Assembly (NCBI GenBank): GCA_036311565.1
Contig: JAXJPR010000008.1
Span: 1 to 64,000, forward strand
Source: Fimousia sp036311565
GTDB lineage: Bacteria > Bacillota > Clostridia > Lachnospirales > Lachnospiraceae
Length of the DNA: 64,000 nt
Direction of reading: 5' to 3'
Shown in pieces: positions 26,975 through 34,522 of this stretch. The notes beneath the pieces are model-generated. The model had not been told where the DNA came from and did not search any database. It saw only the letters and a program-made list of their open reading frames with translations. Positions within the stretch are counted from its first letter, which is position 1. Every line of letters begins with the position of its first letter. The translations under genes were made by a program, and so were the position numbers.

Positions 26975-27481
26975 ATTAGCGATTTAATGATTAACGAGCA
27001 AATTAGAGACAGAGAGATTCGTGTAATTGGAAGCGACGGACAGCAATTAGGAATTATGTCTGCAAAAGAAGCAATGAAACTTGCAAGAGAAGCAGATTTA
27101 GATTTGGTAAAAGTTGCTCCACAGGCGAAACCACCAGTATGTAAGATTATCGACTACGGTAAATATAGATACGAAATGGCTCGTAAAGAAAAAGAAGCAA
27201 AAAAGAAACAGAAAACGATTGATGTAAAAGAAATCAGACTTTCTCCAAACATTGATACCAATGATTTGAATACAAAAGTCAATCATGCAAGAAAGTTCTT
27301 GAAAAAGGGCGATCGTGTGAAAGTTACACTTCGTTTCAGAGGTAGAGAGCTTGCACATGTAAATTCAAGCAAAGTAATTCTTGATAATTTTGCAGAACAG
27401 TTATCTGATTGTGCAGTGATTGAAAAACCTGCAAAATTTGAAGGAAGAAGTATGATCATGTTTTTAGGTGAAAAACGATAA
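26975..27481 (+). CDS. infC: Translation initiation factor IF-3, non-canonical ATT start
   Basis: IF-3 prevents premature subunit joining and discriminates against wrong start codons. Conserved parts include NEQIRDREIRVIGSDGQQLGIMSAKEAMKLAREADLDLVKVAPQAKPPVCKIIDYGKYRYE and the C-domain VTLRFRGRELAH. The ribosome site GGAGGT (26961-26966) is far (about 20 bases) from the first ATG at 26987 but well placed for ATT at 26975, which is in frame (ATT AGC GAT TTA ATG). AUU starts are known for infC in Escherichia coli and bacilli and allow IF-3 to repress its own translation. With ATT the protein has 168 residues. Confidence 0.9.
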   Translation: MSDLMINEQIRDREIRVIGSDGQQLGIMSAKEAMKLAREADLDLVKVAPQAKPPVCKIIDYGKYRYEMARKEKEAKKKQKTIDVKEIRLSPNIDTNDLNTKVNHARKFLKKGDRVKVTLRFRGRELAHVNSSKVILDNFAEQLSDCAVIEKPAKFEGRSMIMFLGEKR

Positions 27482-27518
27482 TAGAGTAGATACAGATAGA
27501 ATCAAGGAGGACACAACA

Positions 27519-27716
27519 ATGCCAAAATTAAAAACAAAAAGAGCTGCTGCAAAAAGATTTAAAGCTACAGGTAGCGGAAAATTAAAAAGAAATAAAGCTT
27601 ACAAAAGCCATATCTTAACAAAAAAATCTACTAAGAGAAAACGTAATCTTAGAAAAGCAACTATGACAGATGCTACAAACGAAAAAGTAATGAAGAAAAT
27701 TTTACCATACCTGTAA
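27519..27716 (+). CDS. rpmI: 50S ribosomal protein L35
   Basis: A 65-residue basic protein, the exact usual length, starting MPKLKTKRAAAKRFKATGSGKLKRNKAYKSHI. The start at 27519 has AAGGAGGACA before it. An earlier in-frame ATG lies inside infC and would add a non-conserved extension. It is the second gene of the infC operon. Confidence 0.97.
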   Translation: MPKLKTKRAAAKRFKATGSGKLKRNKAYKSHILTKKSTKRKRNLRKATMTDATNEKVMKKILPYL

Positions 27717-27744
27717 TAGATAGATTTAAGGAGGAACGTTAGAC

Positions 27745-28101
27745 ATGGCAAGAATTAAAGGCGGAATGAACGCAAGAAAGAAACATAATAGAGTATTAAA
27801 ACTAGCTAAAGGTTATAGAGGAGCTAGATCTAAACAGTATAGAGTAGCAAAACAGTCTGTAATGAGAGCATTAACAAGTTCTTATGCAGGTAGAAAACAG
27901 AGAAAACGTCAGTTCAGACAGTTATGGATTGCTCGTATTAACGCAGCGGCTAGAATGAACGGTTTATCTTACAGCAAATTTATGCATGGTTTAAAATTAG
28001 CTGGTGTAGATATCAATAGAAAAATGCTTTCTGAAATGGCTATCAGCGATCCAGCTGCTTTCACAGCTTTAACAGAAGTTGCAAAAGAAAAATTAGCATA
28101 A
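27745..28101 (+). CDS. rplT: 50S ribosomal protein L20
   Basis: A 118-residue protein with the family start MARIKGGMNARKKHNRVLKLAKGYRGARSKQYRVAKQ. It is early-binding in 50S assembly and the known autorepressor of this operon in other bacteria. AAGGAGGA precedes it. A strong terminator follows. Confidence 0.97.
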   Translation: MARIKGGMNARKKHNRVLKLAKGYRGARSKQYRVAKQSVMRALTSSYAGRKQRKRQFRQLWIARINAAARMNGLSYSKFMHGLKLAGVDINRKMLSEMAISDPAAFTALTEVAKEKLA

Positions 28102-28127
28102 GATCATTACAGGATAATCCTGAAGAA

Positions 28128-28168
28128 AACCTCCCGCTTATGAAGATAGGCGGGAGGTTGTTTTTTTT
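28128..28168 (+). terminator. Terminator of the infC operon
   Basis: AACCTCCCGC (28128-28137) pairs with GCGGGAGGTT (28150-28159), followed by G and eight T residues. Confidence 0.92.
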
Positions 28169-28186
28169 ATCTGGATTTACTATAAT
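28158..28186 (+). promoter_or_regulatory. Promoter of the XpaC-TelA-ThrE cluster, overlapping the terminator
   Basis: TTGTTT (28158-28163), formed by the end of the terminator stem and its T run, lies 17 bases before TATAAT (28181-28186). The -10 is perfect and the -35 is moderate. Confidence 0.55.
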
Positions 28187-28220
28187 GAAAGAGACAGACA
28201 GGGGAAAAGGAGATTGTATT

Positions 28221-29390
28221 ATGAATCCATATGATTTTAAAGATTTTGGTGACGAAATCAAAGATGCTGTACAAAAAGCCATAGATTCGGAAGATTTTAG
28301 TAATTTAAATCAGACCATTAAGCATGGAATGGAAAAAGCTGCCCAGGCAATGGGAGATGGCCTAAAGACTGTTGGTAAGACAGCAGAAGAAAAAGCCCAT
28401 GAGGCAGTTCAAAATCATCCGTGGACAAAAGAATGGAAGAATAAAAAGCAGGAAGTGGCTTTATATCAGAAGACATCTGGGAAAAAAGCAGGAGCCATCG
28501 TGTGCATGTTTTTTGGTTATTTATGTGGAGGAGGTCTTGGAATCGCTCTGCTTGTCTTGTGTCTAATAGCAGCAGCTTTAGGAGAGTTTGCATTGGGACT
28601 TCGAATTCCAGTAGTGATCATGCTGCCGTTATTTTTAGGAAGTATGGGACTTGGAATTTTTGGTCATCGGAAATGGTCTATGATTTGTCGATTTGAGAAA
28701 TATAAAGGATATTTAGCAGGAAAGACCTATGGGAATTTTACTAGTTTCTCAAATATGCTTCATAAACCCATTTCATATGTTAAAAAGGATTTAAAAAAGA
28801 TGGTAGAAAAAAGATGGTTTCTCCAGGGGCATTTTGATGAAGAGGGAACCTGCTTGATTACCAGCGACGAAACTTATCAGGATTATTTAGATTTAAAGGA
28901 AAAGCGAAAACAACAAAAATTGGAAGAAGAAAAGAAAAAAGCAGAAACAAAAAATCTGACTCCAGAAGTGGAAGGAGTCATCGAAGAAGGCAAAGCATTT
29001 TTGCAGGAAATTCATAGAAGTAATGAAGCGATTCCAGGAGAAGAAATTTCTGCAAAGATTGCATCCATAGAAAAAATTGTAAAAAAGATTTTCGAAAGGA
29101 TTGAGGAATACCCGGAAATGGTGGGAGATATCCGAAAGCTTATGGAATATTATCTTCCTATGACAGTAAAGCTTTTAAATGCTTATGAAGAATTGGATGG
29201 ACAACCCGTGCAGGGAGAGAACATCCTTTCTTCCAAAAAGGAAATTGAAGATTCGCTGAACACATTAAATCTTGCATTTGAAAAGCTTCTGGATCGATTG
29301 TTTCAGGAGCAGGCATGGGATGTGTCTTCAGATATTAGTGTATTAAAAACGATGCTGGCACAAGATGGTCTGGCACAAAAAGATTTTTAG
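28221..29390 (+). CDS. XpaC-like 5-bromo-4-chloroindolyl phosphate hydrolysis family protein
   Basis: A 389-residue protein. The amphipathic, charged N-terminus (MNPYDFKDFGDEIKDAVQKAIDSEDFSNLNQTI) is followed by two or three membrane segments around residues 90-155 (AGAIVCMFFGYLCGGGLGIALLVL and IPVVIMLPLFLGSMGLGIFG). Then comes a winged-helix-like region (KYKGYLAGKTYGNFTSFSNML) and a long charged, coiled-coil C-terminus. The family is named from a Bacillus phenotype and its molecular function is not settled. It is regularly found before telA, as here (12-base gap). ATG 28221 has AAAGGAGA upstream and follows the predicted promoter. Confidence 0.75.
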   Translation: MNPYDFKDFGDEIKDAVQKAIDSEDFSNLNQTIKHGMEKAAQAMGDGLKTVGKTAEEKAHEAVQNHPWTKEWKNKKQEVALYQKTSGKKAGAIVCMFFGYLCGGGLGIALLVLCLIAAALGEFALGLRIPVVIMLPLFLGSMGLGIFGHRKWSMICRFEKYKGYLAGKTYGNFTSFSNMLHKPISYVKKDLKKMVEKRWFLQGHFDEEGTCLITSDETYQDYLDLKEKRKQQKLEEEKKKAETKNLTPEVEGVIEEGKAFLQEIHRSNEAIPGEEISAKIASIEKIVKKIFERIEEYPEMVGDIRKLMEYYLPMTVKLLNAYEELDGQPVQGENILSSKKEIEDSLNTLNLAFEKLLDRLFQEQAWDVSSDISVLKTMLAQDGLAQKDF

Positions 29391-29402
29391 TGAGGGAGAA
29401 AG

Positions 29403-30539
29403 ATGAACGAACGAGTATATGATACAGAAGTAATGCCGGAATTAACGTTAGATCCTTTTGGTGAAGTAAAAAAAGAGATTATTGCAGAAGAAAAGAAGGA
29501 AGAACCGGAATGGTCAGAACCAATCCTTTCAGAAGAGGAGAAAAAGATCATCGATCAATTTGCAGGCCAGATCGATATTCAGAATTCTACAATGATACTT
29601 CAGTATGGGGCAGGAACCCAGAAAAAGATGGCTGATTTTTCAGAAAATGCGCTGGAAAAGGTAAAAACAAAAGATTTGGGAGAAGTTGGAAGTCTAATAT
29701 CTAATTTAACAGCCCAGTTAAAGAGCTTTGATGTAGAAGAAGAAAAAAAGTTTCTTGGCATTTTTAAAAAAGCTTCCAATAAAATCACTTCTTTAAAAGC
29801 CCAGTATGCAAAAGCAGAGACAAATGTAGATGAAATTTGCAAAATTCTGGAAAGTCATCAGGTTCAGCTTTTAAAGGATGTTGCTATTTTAGATAAAATG
29901 TACCAGTTGAACCTTACGTATTTTAAAGAACTATCTATGTATATTTTAGCGGGGAAGAAAAAACTTCATGAAGTACGTACCAAGGATCTGGCACAGGCAG
30001 TGAATCAGGCGAAGCTGAGCGGACTACCAGAAGATGCCCAGAAAGCGAAGGATTTAGAATCTTCCTGTGACCGATTTGAAAAGAAATTGCATGATTTAGA
30101 ATTGACCAGAATGATTTCTATCCAGACAGCACCTCAGATCCGCTTGGTACAAAGCAGTGATATGATGATGGTAGAAAAAATTCAATCCACGTTAGTAAAT
30201 ACAATTCCGTTGTGGAAGAGTCAGATGGTATTGGCACTTGGAATGGAACATTCCAGTCAGGCTGCCAGAGTTCAGAGAGAAGTGACCGATTTAACCAATG
30301 AATTGCTGAAGAAGAATGCCGAGGCATTAAAAACGGCCACGATTGATGTGGCAAAAGAATCGGAAAGAGGGATTGTGGATATGGAAACGTTAAAACAGAC
30401 CAATGCTTCCTTGATTTCTACGCTGGATGAAGTTATGAAGATTCAAGAGGAAGGAAAGCAAAAACGCCAGGCAGCAGAAGAAGAAATGGGGCGTTTAGAA
30501 TTAGAATTAAAGAATAAATTATTGGAAATTCGCTCATAG
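29403..30539 (+). CDS. telA: Toxic anion resistance protein, TelA/KlaA family
   Basis: A 378-residue, largely helical cytoplasmic protein with the TelA pattern. An acidic N-terminal tail precedes IIDQFAGQIDIQNSTMILQYGAGTQKKMADFSENAL. LESHQVQLLKDVAILDKMYQLNLTYFKELSMYI and TAPQIRLVQSSDMMMVEKIQSTLVNTIPLWKSQMVLALG follow. The family is linked to tellurite and lantibiotic tolerance and envelope stress, with no known catalytic activity. It is probably co-transcribed with the XpaC-like gene and may act with it at the membrane. Confidence 0.9.
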   Translation: MNERVYDTEVMPELTLDPFGEVKKEIIAEEKKEEPEWSEPILSEEEKKIIDQFAGQIDIQNSTMILQYGAGTQKKMADFSENALEKVKTKDLGEVGSLISNLTAQLKSFDVEEEKKFLGIFKKASNKITSLKAQYAKAETNVDEICKILESHQVQLLKDVAILDKMYQLNLTYFKELSMYILAGKKKLHEVRTKDLAQAVNQAKLSGLPEDAQKAKDLESSCDRFEKKLHDLELTRMISIQTAPQIRLVQSSDMMMVEKIQSTLVNTIPLWKSQMVLALGMEHSSQAARVQREVTDLTNELLKKNAEALKTATIDVAKESERGIVDMETLKQTNASLISTLDEVMKIQEEGKQKRQAAEEEMGRLELELKNKLLEIRS

Positions 30540-30548
30540 GTTTAAAAT

Positions 30549-31310
30549 ATGGAATTAAAGGAAATACTAAATTTTACCACGGAAATCGGTTATTTGATGA
30601 TATGCTATGGGGCAGATGTATCAAGGGTGGAAAGAGAAGTAAGCCAATTGTGTGAGGCTTATGAGATAAGAGAAGTAGATGTATTTGCAATACCATCCAG
30701 CTTAGTAATTACAGTATCAGATGGGATTAATTATTATACCAAAAGCCGGAGAATTCTTTCAAAAACCAATGATTTGGATAAAGTTTCTAAAATTACTCAG
30801 TTGTGTCAGTGGATGAAGGAAGAAAGACCAAATCAATATTATATTTTTCAGACACTGGAAGAAATAAAGAGGCAGTCTACATATCAGCCGTGGCTGGTAT
30901 TTTTGGCATATATTATGATTTCTCTTACTTCAGCAGTATTTTATGGTGCTGGATGGATGGACGGCTTCTATGCAGGAATGATCGGTGCAGTTGTGTATCC
31001 GGTGCAAAGAATTGTGAAAAGTTTTCAAAGCCATAGTGTCTTTTTTTCGAATCTCTTATGCAGCAGCGTGGCGGCGGGACTGGTAGCGGCGGCGATGAAA
31101 TATGATTTAATCTCAAATCCGTCGCCAGTTATGATTGGGATTATGATCACAATGATACCTGGTCTTGCAATCACCAATGGAATGAGAAATTTTATCAACG
31201 AAGATTTTATTGCGGGAATTATTCAGATGCTGGAAGCTTTAAGTGCAGTACTTGGCATTGTTGGCGGAATCTTTTTTCTGATTTTTATAACAGAAATGCC
31301 TTTAATTTAA
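30549..31310 (+). CDS. Threonine/serine exporter, ThrE N-terminal-type subunit
   Basis: A 253-residue protein with a soluble start (LNFTTEIGYLMICYGADVSRVEREVSQLCEAYEIREVDVFAIPSSLVITVSD), which is the ThrE (DUF1212) domain. About five membrane segments follow. Full-length ThrE carries this and a second membrane module in one chain. Here the second module is the next gene, 12 bases downstream. The ribosome site is weak (TAGG), which suggests readthrough from telA. Substrate is inferred from the family only. Confidence 0.88.
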   Translation: MELKEILNFTTEIGYLMICYGADVSRVEREVSQLCEAYEIREVDVFAIPSSLVITVSDGINYYTKSRRILSKTNDLDKVSKITQLCQWMKEERPNQYYIFQTLEEIKRQSTYQPWLVFLAYIMISLTSAVFYGAGWMDGFYAGMIGAVVYPVQRIVKSFQSHSVFFSNLLCSSVAAGLVAAAMKYDLISNPSPVMIGIMITMIPGLAITNGMRNFINEDFIAGIIQMLEALSAVLGIVGGIFFLIFITEMPLI

Positions 31311-31322
31311 CTGGAGGGAAAC

Positions 31323-31760
31323 ATGACTCAGATTTTATGTGTATTCTGTTTCTGTATTGGATTCGGAATTTTATTTCATATTCGCGGGAAAAATCTAATT
31401 CTGGCGGCGATTGGAGGATGTCTTGGATGGTTTACCTATTTGATGACGAACTCTATTGGAGAAACAGATGTAACAGCATATTTTTGTAGTGCTGTTGTAA
31501 TAACTGTATTTGCAGAATTGGCTGCCTATTATGAAAAGGTACCAGTGGCAGTATTTCTGGGAGTTGAAATGATACCATTGGTTCCAGGAAAGCCATTATT
31601 TTATACAGTGGTAAATTTATTTTTTGGGTATAAATCCTTTGTATATGAGAAAGGAATTTATGCTTTGCAGGTAGCAGGTGTTATTGCATTAGGAATCTTT
31701 TTAACATCCACCATGATCAGGATGTATCAAAGGGTAAGAAAATCTGCTAATTATACGTAA
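31323..31760 (+). CDS. Threonine/serine exporter, ThrE C-terminal-type subunit
   Basis: A small (145-residue) polytopic protein with four to five membrane segments (MTQILCVFCFCIGFGILFHIRG...). It keeps the ThrE_2 pattern, with FAELAAYYEKVPVAVFLGVEMIPLVPGKPLFYTVVNLF. GGAGG precedes the ATG. It pairs with the upstream ThrE-type subunit and is followed by a terminator. Confidence 0.88.
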   Translation: MTQILCVFCFCIGFGILFHIRGKNLILAAIGGCLGWFTYLMTNSIGETDVTAYFCSAVVITVFAELAAYYEKVPVAVFLGVEMIPLVPGKPLFYTVVNLFFGYKSFVYEKGIYALQVAGVIALGIFLTSTMIRMYQRVRKSANYT

Positions 31761-31762
31761 GA

Positions 31763-31804
31763 AAAATGCCTTTAAAAACAATCTTGTTTTTTAAAGGTAT
31801 TTTC
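31763..31804. terminator. Terminator after the ThrE pair
   Basis: An A-rich stem beginning AAAATGCCTTTAAAAA pairs with TTTTTAAAGGTATTTT across an 8-base loop. The 3' side ends in a T run. Confidence 0.75.
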
Positions 31805-31830
31805 TATTTATAAAAGCTGCTGTGAGAAAT

Positions 31831-31934
31831 ATTACATAAATATTACAAAAATATTAAGAAAAACTTGACTATAGCCCGATGTGTGCTATAATTAATGTAA
31901 TAAATATGTAATAAATATAAAATAATTTTGTAAT
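31831..31934 (+). promoter_or_regulatory. NlpC/P60 gene promoter with WalR-like half-site arrays
   Basis: TTGACT (31865-31870) and TATAAT (31887-31892) have a 16-base spacer, with TGC before the -10. Around it are direct repeats of the WalR type (TGTWAH-N5-TGTWAH). Upstream, ATTACA at 31831 and 31842 is the same motif on the other strand. At and below the start of transcription, TGTAAT lies at 31896, 31907 and 31929, with a degenerate TAAAAT at 31918. All sit at 11-base steps. WalRK controls cell-wall hydrolases in Firmicutes, which fits the gene. Confidence 0.65.
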
Positions 31935-31949
31935 ATCTAGGAGGCTTTT

Positions 31950-32981
31950 ATGATTAGAAATTGGAAGATATCAGTAGCAACATTGGCGATGACAGCAGTA
32001 CTTTTGTGTCAGGGAGGAACGATTTCTGTATCAGCAGCAAAAGAAGCTCAGACAAAAACAGAGTCTGAGCAGACATATGAACAACAGGCAGTTGCAAATG
32101 TGAAAACTAGTTTGAATATCCGAAAGGCATCTGGAACAGACACCGAAGTTATTGGAAAGATGGAAAAAGGAAATATAGGGAGTGTATTAAAAAAAGGGAA
32201 AAACTGGACAAAAATTAAATCAGGAACGGTAACAGGATATGTTTCGAATGATTATCTGATATTTGGTGATGAGATTGAGGCATTTGCAAAAGAAAATGTA
32301 ACAAAGAAAGCAGAAGTAGAAACGGAAACATTAAGAATTCGTACAAAAGCAGATGAAAAATCTGCAATTCTTACATTGGCTGATGAAGGTGACCTTTTAA
32401 CGGTAAAAAGTACAGATGAAGAATGGGTGAAAGTATCGACCGATGAAGGAAATGGATATGTATCTAGTGACTATGTAGATGTAGAATACCAATTTGGAGA
32501 AGCAAAATCAGTAGAAGAAATAGAAGATGAAAAGCAGGCAAAAGTTGAAGCTTTGTCAAAAGCAGAAAAGGCAAAAAATTCTGAAAATTCATCAAGTTCC
32601 AATGATGCCACTTCTAAGTCTTCGATTAGAAGCAGTGTAGTAAATTATGCAATGCAGTTTGTGGGAAATCCATACGTATATGGAGGAAATAGTCTGACAA
32701 ATGGAATTGACTGTTCTGGATTTACACAACAGGTGATGGCTCATTTTGGTTATGGAATCAGTAGAACTTCCAGTGCTCAGTCATCTAATGGAAGTTCGGT
32801 CAGTGTAAGCAATGTGCAGCCGGGGGATCTGTTGTTTTATTCTGATGGCGGGAGAATCAATCATGTAGCACTTTATATTGGTGGGGGCCAGGTGGTACAT
32901 GCCAGCAATCCGGAAGATGGAATTAAAGTATCCAATATGTATTATCGGACACCTACATGTGCAAGAAGCATTTTAGGATAA
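31950..32981 (+). CDS. Secreted cell-wall hydrolase: two SH3 domains plus NlpC/P60
   Basis: A probable DL-endopeptidase that cuts peptidoglycan stem peptides. The 343-residue protein has a signal peptide (MIRNWKISVATLAMTAVLLCQGG..., cleavage after SVSAA). It has two bacterial SH3 domains (about residues 48-105 and 112-172), a Ser/Lys-rich linker, and a C-terminal NlpC/P60 domain. The catalytic Cys is in NGIDCSGF (C255) and the His is in RINHVALYIGG (H305). AGGAGG precedes the ATG. It is monocistronic, and WalR-like sites at its promoter suggest control by envelope state. Confidence 0.93.
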   Translation: MIRNWKISVATLAMTAVLLCQGGTISVSAAKEAQTKTESEQTYEQQAVANVKTSLNIRKASGTDTEVIGKMEKGNIGSVLKKGKNWTKIKSGTVTGYVSNDYLIFGDEIEAFAKENVTKKAEVETETLRIRTKADEKSAILTLADEGDLLTVKSTDEEWVKVSTDEGNGYVSSDYVDVEYQFGEAKSVEEIEDEKQAKVEALSKAEKAKNSENSSSSNDATSKSSIRSSVVNYAMQFVGNPYVYGGNSLTNGIDCSGFTQQVMAHFGYGISRTSSAQSSNGSSVSVSNVQPGDLLFYSDGGRINHVALYIGGGQVVHASNPEDGIKVSNMYYRTPTCARSILG

Positions 32982-32999
32982 AAGACAATGGCATATTCG

Positions 33000-33029
33000 T
33001 TGACAAAGTAAATGGGCGTTCAGTATAAT
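33000..33029 (+). promoter_or_regulatory. Promoter of the unknown 201-residue protein
   Basis: TTGACA (33000-33005) and TATAAT (33024-33029) are both consensus, with an 18-base spacer. Confidence 0.8.
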
Positions 33030-33079
33030 GAGCATATGTGTAAATCTACTGGGAACATTTCTAATAAAGGAGAAAGGAT

Positions 33080-33685
33080 ATGCTGAAAGGAAAAATCGTC
33101 CGGGATACAGAGACAATTGGGAGCAGATTTTATGCTGAAATAGAGGGAGAACGATTATTTGATGCGGATGTGCCATCTGCATTAACGGTTCAGAAATTTT
33201 ATTTTACCAAAGATGGAAAACAGGTATACTTAATCTCTTATAATCCATCAGAAGGAATTAAAAATGCGGCTAGATCTGGAAAAGAAAGAAAAAATGATTT
33301 ATATGATATCATTAATTTCAGAAATAAAACGATTGGAAGTATTTGTGAAAGAACAGATCATGCATTGATTTCACCGTGTAATTATGGGGAGATAAAATAT
33401 GGCCCTACGATGTATGAGGGATATGTGGTTTCTGTGGAAGATGGCATAAAGGTAGTTGTCATTGAACAGGAAACAGGCCGTCAGGTCGCATTGGGAGAAA
33501 AAACAGAAGAAGGGTATGATTTATACGGGATTTCTGAGATTGCATTAAAAGTAATCAGCATTTTTATTGTAATTGGAGAAGTGAAAACAAAGCATAACTA
33601 TGGTATGATTTCTTTTGAACCCAAAAGATTGACAAAAAATAGAAAGCTATTGAGCAAATATCATCCAGATTTTAAAAAGCAATAA
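33080..33685 (+). CDS. Conserved-looking protein of unknown function
   Basis: I do not recognise this 201-residue protein. It has no signal peptide or clear membrane anchor. One hydrophobic stretch near residue 155-165 (ISEIALKVISIFIVIGEV) is more like a buried strand or helix. The N-terminus is rich in short beta-type segments (RFYAEIEGERLFDAD, KQVYLISYNPSEG). A beta-barrel of the tubby/LURP-one kind is possible but unproven. It has a consensus promoter and an AAAGGAG site, so it is expressed as a single gene between a wall hydrolase and tRNA genes. Confidence 0.75.
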   Translation: MLKGKIVRDTETIGSRFYAEIEGERLFDADVPSALTVQKFYFTKDGKQVYLISYNPSEGIKNAARSGKERKNDLYDIINFRNKTIGSICERTDHALISPCNYGEIKYGPTMYEGYVVSVEDGIKVVVIEQETGRQVALGEKTEEGYDLYGISEIALKVISIFIVIGEVKTKHNYGMISFEPKRLTKNRKLLSKYHPDFKKQ

Positions 33686-33703
33686 AAAAATGTAAAAAAA
33701 TAG

Positions 33704-33733
33704 TTGACAAGAAAACTAGTTTGATAGTATAAT
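33704..33733 (+). promoter_or_regulatory. Promoter of the tRNA-Arg/tRNA-Leu unit
   Basis: TTGACA (33704-33709) and TATAAT (33728-33733) are both consensus, with an 18-base spacer, 26 bases before the first tRNA. Confidence 0.85.
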
Positions 33734-33759
33734 ATCCCTGTTGCAAAACAAAGCAATGA

Positions 33760-33833
33760 GTGCTCATAGCTCAGTTGGATAGAGCAATGGCCTTCTAAGC
33801 CATGTGTCCGGGGTTCGAATCCCTGTGGGCACG
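33760..33833 (+). tRNA. tRNA-Arg (anticodon TCT)
   Basis: The acceptor GTGCTCA pairs with TGGGCAC (one T-G pair). The D arm is present, the anticodon stem is ATGGC/GCCAT with loop CTTCTAA, and the T loop is GTTCGAATCCC. The discriminator base is G. The 3' CCA is not encoded. It reads AGA/AGG codons, which are common in these genes. Confidence 0.96.
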
Positions 33834-33836
33834 TAT

Positions 33837-33920
33837 GCGGGAGTGCTGGAATTGGCAGACAGGCAAGACTAAGGATCTTGTGGGTGTATGCTCGTGTGGG
33901 TTCAAGTCCCATCTCCCGCA
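33837..33920 (+). tRNA. tRNA-Leu (anticodon AAG)
   Basis: The acceptor GCGGGAG pairs with CTCCCGC, with discriminator A. The anticodon stem is CAAGA/TCTTG with loop CTAAGGA. A long variable arm (about GGGTGTATGCTC) marks a class II tRNA, and the T loop is GGTTCAAGTCCC. CCA is not encoded. The first anticodon base A34 would need deamination to inosine or superwobble to read CUC. Confidence 0.95.
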
Positions 33921-33940
33921 TTGTGAACTTTTATGATAAG

Positions 33941-33976
33941 CGGTTTTCGAAAGTTTCGAAAATCGTTTTTTCTTTT
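33941..33976 (+). terminator. Terminator of the tRNA unit
   Basis: CGGTTTTCGAAA (33941-33952) is complementary to TTTCGAAAATCG (33954-33965), followed by a long T run interrupted by one C. Confidence 0.85.
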
Positions 33977-33995
33977 TATAAAAAAGGTGGAAATT

Positions 33996-34457
33996 ATGTA
34001 TTTTACCATTCACAAGTTTAAAAAATTGACCCTGTTGATTGAAGCTGAGGAAAAAGCCATAACCAGAATTAGTTCGTCTCTTATACCGTCTACTGGAGCA
34101 GTGAATCAGAAGAATCTGATAATAGAACAGGCCATTAGGGAATTAGAAGAGTATTTTGATGGGAAACGGCGAGAATTTCAGGTTCCAGTCCATCTGTATG
34201 GTACAGACTTTCAAAAAAATGTCTGGAATGCATTAATGAAAATTCCTTATGGGAAAGTCTGCACTTACAAAGATATTGCCAAAGCAGTTGGAAATGAAAA
34301 AGCATGCCGGGCAGTGGGGATGGCAAATCATAGAAATCCTGTTATGATCGTAGTGCCATGTCATAGAGTAATTGGAAGTGATGGAAAACTAACTGGATAT
34401 GCAGGAGGCATTGATATAAAAGAGTATTTGTTGGAGTTAGAAAAAAGAGTACTGTAA
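33996..34457 (+). CDS. ogt: Methylated-DNA-protein cysteine S-methyltransferase
   Basis: Repairs O6-alkylguanine by moving the alkyl group to its own Cys. The 153-residue protein has the helix-turn-helix-like region FQKNVWNALMKIPYGKVCTYKDIAKAVGNEKACRAVG and the acceptor motif VPCHRVIG (C122), followed by GYAGG. ATG 33996 has AAGGTGG at 33985. A longer in-frame start near 33933 would overlap the tRNA terminator. No Ada-type regulatory domain is present. Confidence 0.95.
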   Translation: MYFTIHKFKKLTLLIEAEEKAITRISSSLIPSTGAVNQKNLIIEQAIRELEEYFDGKRREFQVPVHLYGTDFQKNVWNALMKIPYGKVCTYKDIAKAVGNEKACRAVGMANHRNPVMIVVPCHRVIGSDGKLTGYAGGIDIKEYLLELEKRVL

Positions 34458-34481
34458 AATGAAGAGCAGTACTCTTTTTTT
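34446..34481 (+). terminator. Terminator of ogt
   Basis: AGAGTACTG (34446-34454), overlapping the ogt stop, pairs with CAGTACTCT (34467-34475), followed by T residues. Confidence 0.85.
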
Positions 34482-34522
34482 GAGTTGAATTAAGAATCTT
34501 CTGGATAATGATTTTTTATTTA

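Noticed and set aside
33661..34013. Minus-strand open frames with a peptide such as GFEPRTHGLEGHCSIQLSYEH
   Set aside because: They are antisense translations of the two tRNA genes, a common source of false proteins.
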